A stretch of DNA of 64,000 bases, taken from Welwitschia mirabilis (lineage: Eukaryota; Gnetophyta; Gnetopsida; Welwitschiales). The stretch is from NCBI GenBank assembly GCA_051453625.1, contig JBOZIK010000001.1:114154482-114218481 (forward strand), read 5' to 3'. Under the pieces are notes generated by a model, which was given only the letters and a program-made list of their open reading frames with translations, made no database searches and was not told the origin of the DNA. The first letter of the stretch is position 1, and the number at the start of each line of letters is the position of its first letter. The position numbers and the translations under genes were made by a program. Positions 34,501 to 46,700 of this stretch are shown here, piece after piece.

Positions 34501-34945
34501 ATGCATTTCTTAAATGCAATGTTAATGATACTAGTTTATAATTTGGAGTAGATCATAGGATGATTTACACATATCATCCTCGAACTAATGCTCCTATGAA
34601 GAATTTAAATAGAGAAATAAAGATTTTGTGAAATAACCTACTAAAACATCAAAATGTAACATGGACGTCCAGATTGTTGGATGTTTTATGGGTTTATCAT
34701 ACTCATTGAAATAATTCACTAGGATTTACCTTAAATTAGTGAACTATCATCTTATAGAATAGATAGATCAATTAATTAGGGAGATAGACAAATCACCATA
34801 GTCTTGATGAAGGTTCTTCATAGCTATAAGGAAAAAATAAAAATTAATAAACCACATGTTTTTAAATTCCATACTATATACTCATAAATTTTCAAAATCC
34901 TTATAAATCTTAATTCTTAGGATTAAATCATGTCATGTGGGGAAT
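31540..34945 (+). mobile_element. Ty3/gypsy pol relic: protease, RT, integrase
   Basis: Order on the plus strand is protease, RT, RNase H region, integrase, the Ty3/gypsy order. Protease: an 81-codon frame at 31,542-31,787 with LKFADVCTRKPMGIILNLLV and YPIILEISFYANG, matching L.LADRS...P.G...DVLV and P.ILGRPFL with the RPFL box degraded. RT: KDKIIKLISLGIIYLIEYSD near 32,440, a degraded VFMDDF region near 32,850 (KYSWMTFASLG), and HFIITKEFCLGHEIFKNGIE at 32,960. The SPP segment and RNase H follow in pieces up to 33,800. Integrase: zinc-finger end near 34,210, PNSNGMNNILVIVYYITKLV near 34,330, YHPRTNAPMKNLNREIKI at 34,570 and LLDVLWVYHT at 34,675. Numerous stops and frameshifts, so the element is dead. 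Confidence 0.85.
33347..33600. other. False gap: identical 77-bp ends flank 100 N
   Basis: 33,347-33,423 and 33,524-33,600 are identical over all 77 bp (cttatcttagcaaaatcatg ... ctattgtgcat) and abut the 100-N run 33,424-33,523. The two contigs overlap and were not merged. The true sequence is probably continuous, with 177 bp of this window being artefact. Confidence 0.9.
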
Positions 34946-34947
34946 TA

Positions 34948-36200
34948 TGTTATATCTCAAATTTTCTAAACCTTTAATTACTTAGTTGTTAGCCATGTTA
35001 ATCTCTTAGAGAATTATATGGTACTTTTGATATATATTATGCTCAATTTTAAAATATAAATACTTGTATGATATTTTAAGTAATTAACCTTAATTTTTAA
35101 TAATTTCTATAATTTTACTACTATAGTTAAATATAATAGTAATAAATGAAAAATTCATAAATAAAAGATATCTAGGCATAAAAATCAAATACCTCCATTT
35201 ATGTAAAATCATAAAGTTAGATTGTAAAATTACTAAATTGAAAAGTTATACCAATGCATAAAACAGTAATAAAGTATTTACATAATGAAATGTAACATAT
35301 TTGATTTACTCACTTTATTTTTGGGCCTCATTCAAGTCTAAAAATTACAAATAGAGCACATTAGATTCAATTATAGATTTTTCCTTCTAATTTGTATTAA
35401 TGGATCTAGTAGATCTCGAACTTAATGAGCATGTGAATAATTGGATTCTTTCTTATCTATTAACTAAGAAAGAAAACAACAAGATATTCTACTCTAGTAT
35501 GAATTTTATCTTTCTTGAAATTTATAAAAGTACTTAATTCAATAGATTTTTTTTAAATTTAAAAAAAATATTTCTCATTATAATACATGGTAGTTTAGAA
35601 TGTTATGTGTAGAAAAAGTGATATTGTTTTATTGAATACTATGCATTATTAAATTCATGTTTTGAATTACCTATATATGATTATGAATCTATGAAGGATT
35701 AAGAGGAAACTAGCATGAGAAAATGATATACATGATTATTCTTGTTGATAAATAAAGAGAAATACTCACCTTAGTGAGGTACATGTGCTATGTACATTAA
35801 GTCTTTTTACAATTTAATAATTAACATGATTTATCACTAAAACTTATCCAACTTGTCATTGAACACTCCTATCCAGTTTAATTTGATAAATCTTATCTAG
35901 TTTAATATAATCATATTATCTTACGGGTAGATTGACTTATATGGCATTAACCAAGTGGATCAAGAATTTTTAGTCTTTTAATTACTTAAATAGAGCACTT
36001 TTCTCTAATATAAATAATTGTTTTTCAAGAAAGTATATTCTTTCAAAATCTCCTCTCATTCTTTTCATCTTCTTCAATTTTCATCCTCCTTCTTTTAAGT
36101 ATAGAGTTTGAAGCTTAAATGTTGGAGCTTAAAGCTTAGAGCTTAGATTTAAAAAACTTTTAGATTTAGATATGTATCAAATACTCATCAAATAATAGTC
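34948..36200 (+). mobile_element. Probable gypsy 3' LTR
   Basis: Follows the integrase relic and a purine-rich atgtggggaatta, and starts TGTTATATCTCAAATTTTCT, which resembles decayed LTR starts of plant Ty3/gypsy elements. Near 36,015 a TATA-like ctaatataaataattg is followed by a CT-rich stretch (cctctcattcttttcatctt), as in the R/U5 of such LTRs. No 5' partner was found in the window, and the sequence does not match the LTR ends at 28,599 or 30,478, so the assignment to the same element is uncertain. The right end is a guess. Confidence 0.4.
36101..36155. repeat. Short gagcttaaagctta repeat
   Basis: The motif gaagctta / gagcttaaagctta / gagctta recurs four times in about 50 bp within the probable LTR leader. 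Of low significance by itself. Confidence 0.5.
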
Positions 36201-36576
36201 ATTAATCATTTATCATTTAAAGGGGACTTCTTTATCTATTATGTATCTTAATTGTCTCTTTTCTTAAAAAACTTAAATGCATAATACGGAACTACCTAAG
36301 ATCAATGCATGTTCTTGTTATAGTATTTTTAATTTAAAGTTACCCCTTTGATTAGGCTTAAACCAAGATAAGGTATGGATTTAAGGGATCTAGTTACATG
36401 CTTAATTAATAATGTTTACCAATGAAATTAGCTGGCTAAGTGACCAAAGGGTTTACTTTGATGTTTGAATACCCATGATTGTATTTTATTGTGAAATATT
36501 CACTTCATGTTATAGTTTCCTTTGACATGAAATATTTATTAGAATCCTCAAATTCTATAAAAGTTTCCATGCTAAA

Positions 36577-36651
36577 TCTTAAGGCTTATTGAAATTATCT
36601 TCTTTCATTGAAGATTATCGATTGTTTTTCTTACTTGATGTTAATTGAATT
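36577..36651 (+). repeat. 75-bp exact inverted partner of 10,739-10,813
   Basis: Identical to the reverse complement of 10,739-10,813 and likewise ends at a 100-N gap. Past its gap-facing end the other copy continues ...ttctaatatttattttgtatatgcttta, and this locus resumes after the gap with tatgcttta, suggesting that only about 15-20 bp may be missing here. Confidence 0.85.
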
Positions 36652-36751
36652 NNNNNNNNNNNNNNNNNNNNNNNNNNNNNNNNNNNNNNNNNNNNNNNNN
36701 NNNNNNNNNNNNNNNNNNNNNNNNNNNNNNNNNNNNNNNNNNNNNNNNNNN
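36652..36751. other. Assembly gap (100 N)
   Basis: Exactly 100 undetermined bases between two parts of what looks like one repeat copy. Confidence 0.99.
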
Positions 36752-36799
36752 TATGCTTTAGAAGTTAGAAGTAAAAAGGGAGAAATGAAAGATCTTTAA

Positions 36800-37149
36800 G
36801 TTAGATTCTTGAAAGGGACTTTTTGTTAGACTTGAGAAGAAGATTCATTATGTAAGATTATGGCTTATTTATAGTCTTTTTAAAAGGTAACAAAGCATTA
36901 AAGTAATCAAATTGATGAAAGCCAAGATGAGGCTTTTAAAGGCCATTATTAAGGAGTGTTCATGGAAGCTCTATTAGTGATGATTTTAGTTTGTAGCTTG
37001 TACATTAAGATAAAGAGATTACTTCATTGCTTTTAATGCTATGTTTCTTATATATTTCTTTTTCTTTTCTAGTCCTTACCAAATACATAATTCAAAAATG
37101 TTCTTGGGGTTTTTGTTATGTTAACTCTACATCATATGATATCAAAGTG
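36800..37149 (+). mobile_element. LTR end with primer-binding site relic
   Basis: Sequence ending ttaactctacatca at 37,134 is followed after ta by tgatatcaaagtg (37,137-37,149), a decayed tRNA-Met-type PBS. A protein-like frame begins just downstream, as expected for an LTR element leader and gag start. The left end of this LTR was not identified. Confidence 0.45.
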
Positions 37150-37176
37150 AGTTTTGGATTTGTATAAAGGTGGTGG

Positions 37177-37560
37177 TTGTCCTTGATTTTAAAAAGAATG
37201 CCACTAAAGAAAACAATAACTTCCCACTTGCAGAAGCATATTGCAAGGCAAGAATTAATAATGGAAGATATTAAGAATGATGAAGATAGTGGTAATGAAA
37301 TTAAATGTGGCATACATGCCCAAGCATATGGTGGAAGAGCCATCAAAGGAAGACGTTATATATCAAGATTATCATGTGAAAGAAAAGAAGAATTTCTTTG
37401 TAAAAGACCACGTGAAGTTGGGATAGAAAGACCTAGTAATCATGACACCATTCAAAGAAATCATAAAGAAAATAGAAAGCATAAAGAAAAGAAGGATGAA
37501 TATGATTACAAAAAGGTATAGAAGATACTTTATGAACAAGATTTATGTAAACTTGAGGGA
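37177..37560 (+). pseudogene. Charged gag-like open frame after PBS
   Basis: A 114-codon frame that is unusually hydrophilic for this window (RRYISRLSCERKEEF, NHKENRKHKEKKDEYDYK). It starts 28 bp after the PBS relic. Lys/Arg/Glu-rich N-terminal gag regions are common in gypsy-type elements, but I see no capsid motif or zinc knuckle and cannot place it in a family. The sequence after 37,560 has stops throughout, with no recognisable pol before 38,661. Confidence 0.35.
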
Positions 37561-38660
37561 TATGTAATCAAAGTATGAATCATCAATTAGAGATATTATG
37601 AGGGGTTATGAGATCCCATTAAAAACAACTTAATACAATTAGTTGAAACTAAAAAGGGAATCATCAATGGAGATTATTATTATGATGGATTATGAAAGCC
37701 CATATTCACATACTATTCACAAAGTACATAATTCTAAAAGGATATTATATGGATATTTAAGGATGAAAATGCATGTATTTCCACTCCAAGAGGTATTAGT
37801 ATCACATTTCATATAGAAAGATCTTTGAGGCAAGGAAGATACTTAGATACCTTTTCATTTTATCATTGTGGTAGAATTTTTATGTTATGCTAATTGGAAG
37901 GATAAGCGGGATAACCTCATTCATGTTATCTAAATTCATGAATATCTAAAGCATTTTATCAACATGTACTTCATAGATGAATACTTTCTTTTTATTAGAA
38001 AATCTCAAGCTATAATTAGAGAACTAATCTCTAAGATTAATCCATATAGTTCTCTCTCTTATTTTAAGATTAATTGATAAAATTATTTAGTATTATCTCT
38101 TTTCAAAAATACTACATGGATTCTCTCTAAACTATGGAAAATTGTTCAAAATGATGAGATAATTTCCTTTTCTTGTTAATAAACTTTTGGTTAACCATGA
38201 AACTTCACTTTTAGTCAATTGATTTCTTAAGTAGATAAACAAAAAACTAAAAATCTCAAAATGGTTAAAACAATACTTAGTATGTAAAAGTAATTTATCT
38301 ACTTTCCATATTTATTCTCCCTATTGTTTGGCTACTACTACTACTTTAATTCATGAATGAACTAAAGGATTAATTTGTAATTTCATGTGGTTAGATTAAA
38401 AATGATTGAGAATAATTTTGTAAATTTGCATAGAAGACTTGTTGCTTAAAAGGAGGTTTGAATTCTTTTTATAACCTTCTACAAGGTATCTTCTTCTATG
38501 AAAGTGGTGAGCTAATTGTTCTAATTCCATAGGATGGTTGTGTGACTAAGTTTTAATCAACTAATCCAAAGTATAAACCAATATGGAAAGGTATTCATCT
38601 TATGAACTAATCTATATCTCTAATGGATATCAAGATTCAAGGACTAGTTCTCCTCACTAT

Positions 38661-39266
38661 TAGAATATAAGCCTTGGATTAGTTCTTTTATATTTTTCCT
38701 AAATTTAGTATCATCTCAAGTTAGATATTTACTAAATGTTATCATAGTTAAGATAATCATGAATCAAATTTAGTAAATGATAGAGCATACTTATTTTATG
38801 ATTTTATTTATTTAATCTAATCCTAGGCCTATATAAGTGGCCCTAAGAAGGATATTATATATGATAGTTTTATGCATCACAACACACTTAGTTTTGTAGC
38901 ATCAAAGGAATTATTGACTTATCTAGGTTGCAGGTGTTTTAGATGAAGAAGTATGTCTAGCTATGGACTTAAATGCTACTACAATATTATAAGTCTAAAT
39001 TATAATCTCTTCTACTTTTCTTTTTGTTTTATAATAATAAAAAAGAATTCCCTTTTTCATGGAAATAGGCAACTTATCAAACCATGTTAAATCTTGGTGT
39101 AACTTATTCCTTTTATTTTTATTTATTAGATATTGTTTTTTCATTATTTGTGTTGCATTATACCCTTAGAATTATTTCATTTTACAATTGGTTGATCTTG
39201 GTAAGCTTACGCATTATGCTACTACTTAATTTTTTATCAAAATCATTATTAGAGAAAACAACTACA
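38661..39266 (+). mobile_element. Copia-1 5' LTR
   Basis: About 606 bp, aligning end to end with 50,868-51,466. It starts TAGAATATAAGCC, where the 3' LTR keeps TGAAGTCTAATTC, so the terminal TG has decayed to TA. It ends ...AACTACA. A TATA-like cctatataagtgg is near 38,826 (3' LTR: cttatataagtgg). A PBS relic actattagaatga at 39,273-39,285 follows, explained mainly by transitions from the tRNA-Met-type PBS. Confidence 0.8.
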
Positions 39267-39523
39267 TAAGACACTATTAGAATGATCTTTTAGATGTTAA
39301 ATGCAAAGCTTAAGATGGAGAAATTTAGCAATAAAAATAACTGTAGGTTATGGCAGATCATGTATCTACTTATTTAACAAGGATTACATAAGGCACTATA
39401 AAGGAATAAATCTACCATCATGTTCAATGAATATTGAAAAGATCTAGAGATGAGGCATCAAGGTACCATTAAATTAAGTCTTACAAATTAGGATCTATTT
39501 AATGTAGCATGGTAATATTCTAT

Positions 39524-39561
39524 TATTACACTATGGATAAAGTATTACACTATGGACAAAG
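39524..39561. repeat. 19-bp tandem duplication in Copia-1 gag
   Basis: tattacactatggataaag (39,524-39,542) is followed directly by tattacactatggacaaag (39,543-39,561); one mismatch. The insertion shifts the gag frame. Confidence 0.9.
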
Positions 39562-40547
39562 TTAAAGAACTTACACATGATCAAATCCATGATTAACAAG
39601 CCACACTTGAAATCAAAGCTTTATTACTTTAAGATGAAGAAGGGCACATCCATAGTGGATTATTTGAATGCTCTAAATGAGCTAATCTATAATTCATCAA
39701 GCATTAAGATGAAAATTGAATAGGAGGAATCAAGCTCTTATGCTTCTAAAATCTCTTCCACTATTTTAAAAACATATTGGTATAATGTTTTTATAGGGAA
39801 TAAATACCATAGAATTGAAGACAATGTCTATAACATTATTTTTAAAAGAGTGAATGAAGTTTGCTAATGCAAAACTAGTTAGTAAAGGATTATTAACTAA
39901 AGAATGCACTATGGAAAGTGGGCTTGATAAGCAAACATCTAGATCAAACTCCAAATATCATAAGGGCAATAAGAATAATAAGGAATGTCATTATTATCAC
40001 AAAAAGAGGTATTTAACAAAGGAATGAAGAAATCTAAAACTAAAAGAAAAGGAGAAATAGAAGAATGAAGAGAAACATACCTTTCATAACAATAAGGTCC
40101 TAGTTATTAATAGTAAAGTGTTTGGAGATGTTTTCAAATCGATAGAATCAACTAAAGAATACAAATAAAGTATTGACTTGGAAGTTTTATGACCATTACT
40201 CTAATAGATACTAGTTCTGTACATACTAAGAGACTGATGGAGGATTAATTTTAATGGAAACATATGATGAAGCTAAAATTATTTGTATTGATATGGTTTT
40301 AATCAAGACTTCTAATAAAGTTGTAAGAACTCCTTTAAATGTTAATCACACATGAAGGATGAAAAGGAATTTCATCCTTCTTGAAGCCTTGGATGGACTT
40401 GATTATAAGTTTATTAGGGATAATAACATGTTAACTATTATTAGAGGTTTTTTCACCATGATAAAGATAAGAAGAAAGTAAATCTCTACAAGTTACTAAG
40501 AGATATTATTATTATAGATGTAGAAATGTAGTTAGAGATGTCACTAC

Positions 40548-40603
40548 ATTAATTTGAGGCATAAATTTCTTGCACTAAATTAATTTGAGGCATAAATTTC
40601 TTG
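40548..40603. repeat. 31-bp-period tandem duplication in Copia-1 pol
   Basis: A 25-bp unit beginning attaatttgaggcataaatt at 40,548-40,572 recurs exactly at 40,579-40,603. It lies in the pre-integrase region and duplicates part of the HKFLGH segment. Confidence 0.9.
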
Positions 40604-42904
40604 GACACATCAGTGAGGTTGGATTGAAGAAATTGCTATAGAGAATTCTTCTGCTAGGTTTGTAGAAAATAGAATATGGTTTTTGTGAGCATTGCATGTA
40701 TGGTAAATAATATAGAGTAAAGTATTCTCATAGTTCAATAAAGAGGAAACATATCCTGAATTTAGTACATAGTGATTTTTTAGGCTCTATTATTAAATCA
40801 TCTTTGGAAGATGCATAGTATTTCATCACCTTCATTGATAAAAAATGAAGAAAGGTATGCTATTTTATTTCAAAAAAAAGTATGATTTTTTTATAACTAT
40901 GAGGAATTCAAAGCCTTGGTAGATAATAGTACCAGAAATAGGATTAAGTATCTTCAAATAGATTACAATAAAGCATACATATCAAAAGATTTCAAGTCAT
41001 ATAGTAAGTCTAAAGGAATCAAGATATACCTTATGATTTCATGTACTCCACAATAGAAAGGCATTGTAAAAAGGATAAATCATATCTTCTTAGAACATGT
41101 TAGAAGCATGATGAATTTTTTTATTTGGATAAAAGCTCTTAGATAGAGGCAGTTAACACTGCATGCTACTTAGTAAATAGAATTCCATTTATTTGTATTG
41201 ATGACAAGAATTTAGAGAATGTGTAAAGTAGATTACTAGTAATATATGAGCATATTAGGACCTTTAAATGTCCTGCATATGCACATGTTAGAATGTTTAA
41301 AGAAGTAAGCATGCCTTGAAATCTGAGAAATGCATCTTTCTAAAATATGTAGAGGACACCAACAAATACAAAATTTGGAATCTTATCACAATGAATATTT
41401 TATTTAGTAGTGATGTTATCTTTAATTAATCATCACTTTTATAGTAGAAAAACAAATATAAGACTACAGTAAATCATCATAAGAAGAAAGCATTTACAAA
41501 TATGAAGCCTGTTGGAGATGAAGATGATTACAATAATAGAGAGAAAGAACAACAATAAGGCTCTATTGATACAAAAGTACAAGTAGAGGATACTCAATCT
41601 TAGGTGGATGTTGAAAGATCTTCAAGATTAAAAAATAGTATTCCAACAACATTAGATGATCATGAGTATGCATTTCTATCATGATAAGCTATTGTCTTAT
41701 TAAAAGGCTCTAAACACTACTTAGATGAATGAGTGACAAATAACTATGGAAGAAGAGATGTAATGTCTCTTAAAGAATTAAACTTAAAAGTTGGTAAAAA
41801 TTCCAAAGGAAGAAAATCCATAGCTACAGAGGGTTTTTGAAAGTGGAGCATGTTGCATTAGGACTTACTAACCAATTTATGTGAGACTCATTATTAAGAG
41901 TTATCTTTACAAATGGGGATATAATTCTTTTATGTGTTTTCACTAATTAAAAAATTAGCATTAATTTAAGTCATTTAAGCTTTATCTACAATAAATGATC
42001 TTAATCTAAATGAAATGGATTGAAAAATAACTTTCATATATGGTGAATTAGAAGAAGAGGTTTACATGAATAAATCAAAGAAGTTCATGGTAATATGTAA
42101 GAAAAATCTTACTTATAAACTCAATAAGTTGTGTATGCAATAAAGTAGAATCCTTGTGCACTAAAGTAGAATTAAGGCAATGGTATAAGAGGTTTAATCC
42201 TTTCATATGTAAGATTAGTTTTTAAAGAAGTCTTATAGATTCATGTATAAATAGTAGGGAGTGTGAGGATGACAGTTTTATATGTTTGATTCTATATGTG
42301 GATGACATGATCATTATAAGAAAGAATAATATAAAGATCAAGAAGCTAAAGGAACTTTTATCATTAAAGTTCAACATGAAGGCATTGATTGAAGTTCAGC
42401 CGATTCTTATCATGGATATTACTCAAGATAGAAAGAATAAAAAGTTATAGTTCTCTTAAAAATCATTTATCAAAAAGGTTCTTGAAAAATTCTGTATGGA
42501 GGATAAAAAACCTATCAGAACTCCCATGAGAAGGAATTTTAGAGTATCCTCTTAATAATGTTCAAAAAATAAGAATAAAAATGAGTACATGTATTTAGTA
42601 TTACAGTCCAGTTCTATTAGTAGTTTGATGTATGTAACAATAGCAATAAGACTCGATATCTCTTATGTGATAGGTATTTTTAATAGATGCATGAGCAATT
42701 CTAAAGAGTAGCACTAATAGGTAGTCTAATGAATTCTTAAATATTTAAATAAAACTCTAAGATTATGTATCTACTATAGCAATAATAAGAAGATAATTAC
42801 CAGCTATTATTTTATAGGTTATTTGGATATTAAAAATTATACATTAGATCAAACATCTACAGCAGAAGGATGACATGGCTCATGCAAGTCAAAGCTATAA
42901 TCAA

Positions 42905-43279
42905 TGTTGAAAAAGTAAAGCCAAATTTTTCCTTTTATTTTTCGAGATAATGTTAACCTACCCTTTTTGTCATGTTGTAAATGGAGCTTATGCTTAACTC
43001 CTTAAGGTACTTTTTTTTTTTTTTTTAAAAAAAAGGATCAAATGGGAGGAACTTTATAGAAGATAGACTTTCTAGAACTTTCTAGATTGATTTGGCTTAA
43101 GGCCCTACACCTAGTTAAAGGTTGCTTAGGGGTTTGTGTTGTATAGAATTATTTTGATTTTTAAATAAGATTAAGAACTTTACCTACTTCTTGTGGTTTT
43201 TTCTTTCATTAAAGTTTTCCACACTGAATCTTATGTCTATTTTCTCTCTTGTTGTTTTTATTTTGTACATTGGTTTTCA
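42905..43279 (+). mobile_element. Copia-2 5' LTR
   Basis: About 375 bp, TGTTGAAAAAGTAAAG...TTTTCA. It matches the split 3' LTR (47,954-48,155 plus 50,323-50,483) over shared blocks including the ctttctagattgatttggctta-like stretch and the acctacttcttgtgg stretch near the end. It is followed by a PBS relic tggtattacataa at 43,287-43,299. It interrupts the RNase H of Copia-1. Confidence 0.85.
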
Positions 43280-43489
43280 TAATTGCTGGTATTACATAAA
43301 TGGTTTTGGCTTGATTTTAGGTTCAAATATCCTTGGTTGCTTCTAGCTTATATGAGTACTCGACATATGGTTTAATGGGCAGGAGTTATTAAAATGCACT
43401 CCCCATGCCCATTTGGATGAGTGAATACATATGAAGGATTTTAGTTACCTAACTCATGGATTTTTTATGATGGTAATGGGCCTACCAAC

Positions 43490-43502
43490 TAGTATTAAAG
43501 CC
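43490..43502 (+). promoter_or_regulatory. Second PBS-like site within Copia-2 leader
   Basis: tagtattaaagcc followed by ttggttcaagg resembles a tRNA-Met-type PBS (tggtatcaaagcc) and follows a gggcctaccaa LTR-end-like sequence. It lies 200 bp after the Copia-2 PBS, so the leader may contain a fragment of a further LTR element. Confidence 0.4.
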
Positions 43503-43617
43503 TTGGTTCAAGGTCTTGGATATTTTCTTAGTATTTTTGAGTGAAGCTTGTAAAACAAATAAGTGAAGCAAGGGGCTAATTTTTCTAGATCCATTTATAC
43601 ATTTGGTATGATCCATA

Positions 43618-43730
43618 TAGCATCCAACATCTAGCATTCATACACATCTAGCATTCAATGTTTGTATGCATCCAACATCCAACATCCATATAGTTCATAC
43701 CATACAACATCTAGCATCCATACATTTTCT
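43618..43730. repeat. Minisatellite-like catccaacatctagcat tract
   Basis: Variants of catctagcattcatacaca / catccaacatccatatag recur about six times in roughly 110 bp, followed by a T-run at 43,751-43,768. It lies in the Copia-2 leader before gag. Confidence 0.6.
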
Positions 43731-43769
43731 CTGGTTTGTATAAATCATGCCTTTTTTTTTTTTTTTTTG

Positions 43770-46700
43770 CTTTTAGAAATGGAATGCATGTTGATGATCT
43801 AAAGACTGGTTGGAGTCGAAAATTGGAAAAGATTGAAAATCTTGATGAAATTTGTTTTCTACTTGAAGGATTATGTTATTATAATGAAATTGAAGGATAA
43901 AGTGAAAATAGCTTCCAAATTGTCAAATGCTGAGTGGCTAATGAAGTGCTCTAATAAAAAATGAACAAATAGTAANNNNNNNNNNNNNNNNNNNNNNNNN
44001 NNNNNNNNNNNNNNNNNNNNNNNNNNNNNNNNNNNNNNNNNNNNNNNNNNNNNNNNNNNNNNNNNNNNNNNNNNNAGTTGAAAATTGGAAAAGATAGAAA
44101 ATCCTGATGAAAGTTGTTCTCTACTTGAAGGATTATGTTATTATAATGAAATTAAAAGATAAAGTAAAAATAGCTTCCAAATTGTCAAATGCTGAGTGGC
44201 TAATGAAGTACTAGCTTCCAAATTGTCAAATGCTGAGTGGCTAATGAAGTACTCTAATAAAAAATGAACAAATAGTAACTAGAAATCTTTTAACATAATA
44301 TGCTCATGTCTTGACAGTGGTATACTTAGAATGTACAAGGAAATCAACAAAGTGTATATCTTATGGAAAATGCTAAATGAAAGGTATGAAAAACCCACTA
44401 GAATGAACAAATATTATATGATTAACAAGGTTTTTAAGATCAAAATGAAGGAATGAATATCTTTACAAACTCATGTGGATGAAATGAATGGCCTGTTCAT
44501 TTAGATCAATGTTTTGTATATAATATTTTAATAAGATCTTCAAGTTATCACTGTTTTGAGTTCCTTATCCAATTCATGGGAAACAATTTAGACTACCTTA
44601 ACTATATCTTCTAGATCTTTATCATATCTCAATACAAACATAGATAAGATGCAAACTGTGGGTGCCTCTTGTGAAGCATTAGCTATTAGAAAAAGTTATT
44701 GATACAAAAAGAAGATGTTCATGAACATAATAAGAGAAAAAGTAAATTTGCTAACAAAAGGGAAGTTGTTTACTGGTATTACAAGAAGAAGGATAATCTA
44801 CACAAGAATTGTTATGCCTTGAAATATAAGAATAAAGACAAAAGGCTTAAGAAGAATGGACAAGAACAAGTAGGATTCAATAGAGATGTTTCAATTTTAC
44901 TGATTATCAGAGATGAAGATGTAAATATATTCATGTACTTTTACTCCTAATGTCCACTTACACAGAGAATATTTTTGTAACTAAAGATTCATTTCTAGAA
45001 GAAAAGTATTCCTAGTAGATAATAAACGATGCATTGTTGAAGGGAGTAGTCTTTTCATTTGACACAAAGTAATGAATAGAATGTGATGTTAAGGAATGCT
45101 TATCATAGTTCTAATATTTCAAAGAATCTGATCTCGTCTAGATAGTTAGATGATTTCGGATTTAGAATTATAGATGTTGATGGAAACTAGAATGTTAGCA
45201 AAGGGGTAATGACATTGATGCATGGAAAGAAATAAGGAACGTTATATACACTGAGAGCATATGTAGTTGAAGGCTGTGTTGTTGCTATAATAGTAATTTT
45301 ATAGAATGATGTTTCTCTGTGGCATCACAGACTCGGTTATCTTAGTAAAACCAGAATGAAGGTACTTATTTCTAAGAATACACTACCTATGTTTTCTTCC
45401 ATTTCTCTAGATTTCTATCACTATTATGCTATCAGTAAAACTAAGTGTGTTGATTTTAAGAAATCTATTTTGAATGAGGAGATAGAAAGGCTTAATATTG
45501 TGTATTTTCATGTTGTTGGTTCGATGTCTGTCATGATGCATCATATTTTATTACACATTAATAAATTTAGCAAAAACATGTGAATTTATTTTATGCATTC
45601 CAAAAGTCAATCTTTATAAGAGTTTAAGGAGCCTAAGGCTAGAGCAGAAAATGAGTCTAGCTATAGAATAAAGTATTTAATCATTGATAATGAGGATGAG
45701 TACACCTTTGTAAGTTTTTTGAATTTTCTAAGTAGGTTAAAATTGTCCATACAAAACACTGCTAGGAATACTAGAAAATAATGGTATTTCAGAAAGATAT
45801 AACCATATAACTTTTGATAGAATTAGTTGCTCATTCCAATGTGCTTAAGTTGTTTTGGATATAAACTACTACATTACCTACTTACTTGATTAATCATTCT
45901 TCCCATTCATCCTTAGATGGTGATATTCTAGTTTTCGTATACCCTACAAATGGACATATACCTCACATCCAAAAACACTAGTTGAGATGGAAAAAGAGAA
46001 CTCCCACTCCATACCACTGATGTTGAATTTAGGGAAGACATGATGTTTTATAGCTCACTAAGAAAATTCAAAAAGAGGGAAGTTTTGATCTTTGCATCCT
46101 ACACAAGCCTAAATAGAGTGATAATAACAAGAAGCATGATATACATAGTAAAAATATCTAGCCTAATCTAGACCATCTTGAAGGAGAAAGCTTAGATTCT
46201 AAATCTGAGTTTGAAGATGATGGAACTCAAGCTTGGACACATGGGGTTTATAGATTCACTAGAGTTACCATGTCATCTTAAAAGTATTTTCAATGTTTAC
46301 ACAATGTGTTGTTTATAGATAAGGGAGAACCTAAATCCTTTGAAGAAGATGTTTCTTCTTTAAAATCTCATAAATAAAAAGCTATCATGGAAGAAGAAAT
46401 AAAATCCCTAGAATAGAATCATACATGGGATTTGGTTTCCTTACCTAAAGGGAAAATGCCTTTAAAATCTAAGTGGCTATATGTCATCAAATAAGAGGCT
46501 GATGGTGGACAATGCTATAAAGATAATTGGTGGCAAAAGGATATAGCCAAAAACTAGTGTTAATTTCATAGAAATTTTCTCACCTATTATGAAGCACACA
46601 TCTATTTAAACTTTGCTTAGCATGGTTCCTTGGTTGAACTTGGAGTTAGAGTAGTAAGACATTAAATCGATGTCTTTGCATGATAATCTAGAATAGAAAA

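Larger units (their letters stand above)
39290..42904 (+). mobile_element. Copia-1 gag-pol relic, 5' part
   Basis: Ty1/copia order. Gag near 39,320 (MEKFSNKNNCRLWQIM, LIQQGLHKAL), zinc knuckle relic at 39,985 (ECHYYHKKRYLTKE, cysteines mutated to Tyr/Glu), pre-integrase at 40,590 (HKFLGHISEVGLKK), integrase from 40,740 (HILNLVHSDFLGSIIKSS, YFITFIDKK). The RT core has LYVDDMIII, with the catalytic YVDD intact at 42,294-42,305, followed by KLKELLSLKFNMKAL and IRTPM. The RNase H starts at 42,830 (IKNYTLDQTSTAEG) and is cut at 42,904 by Copia-2. Stops are frequent. Short tandem duplications disrupt gag (39,524-39,561) and the pre-integrase region (40,548-40,603). Confidence 0.9.
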
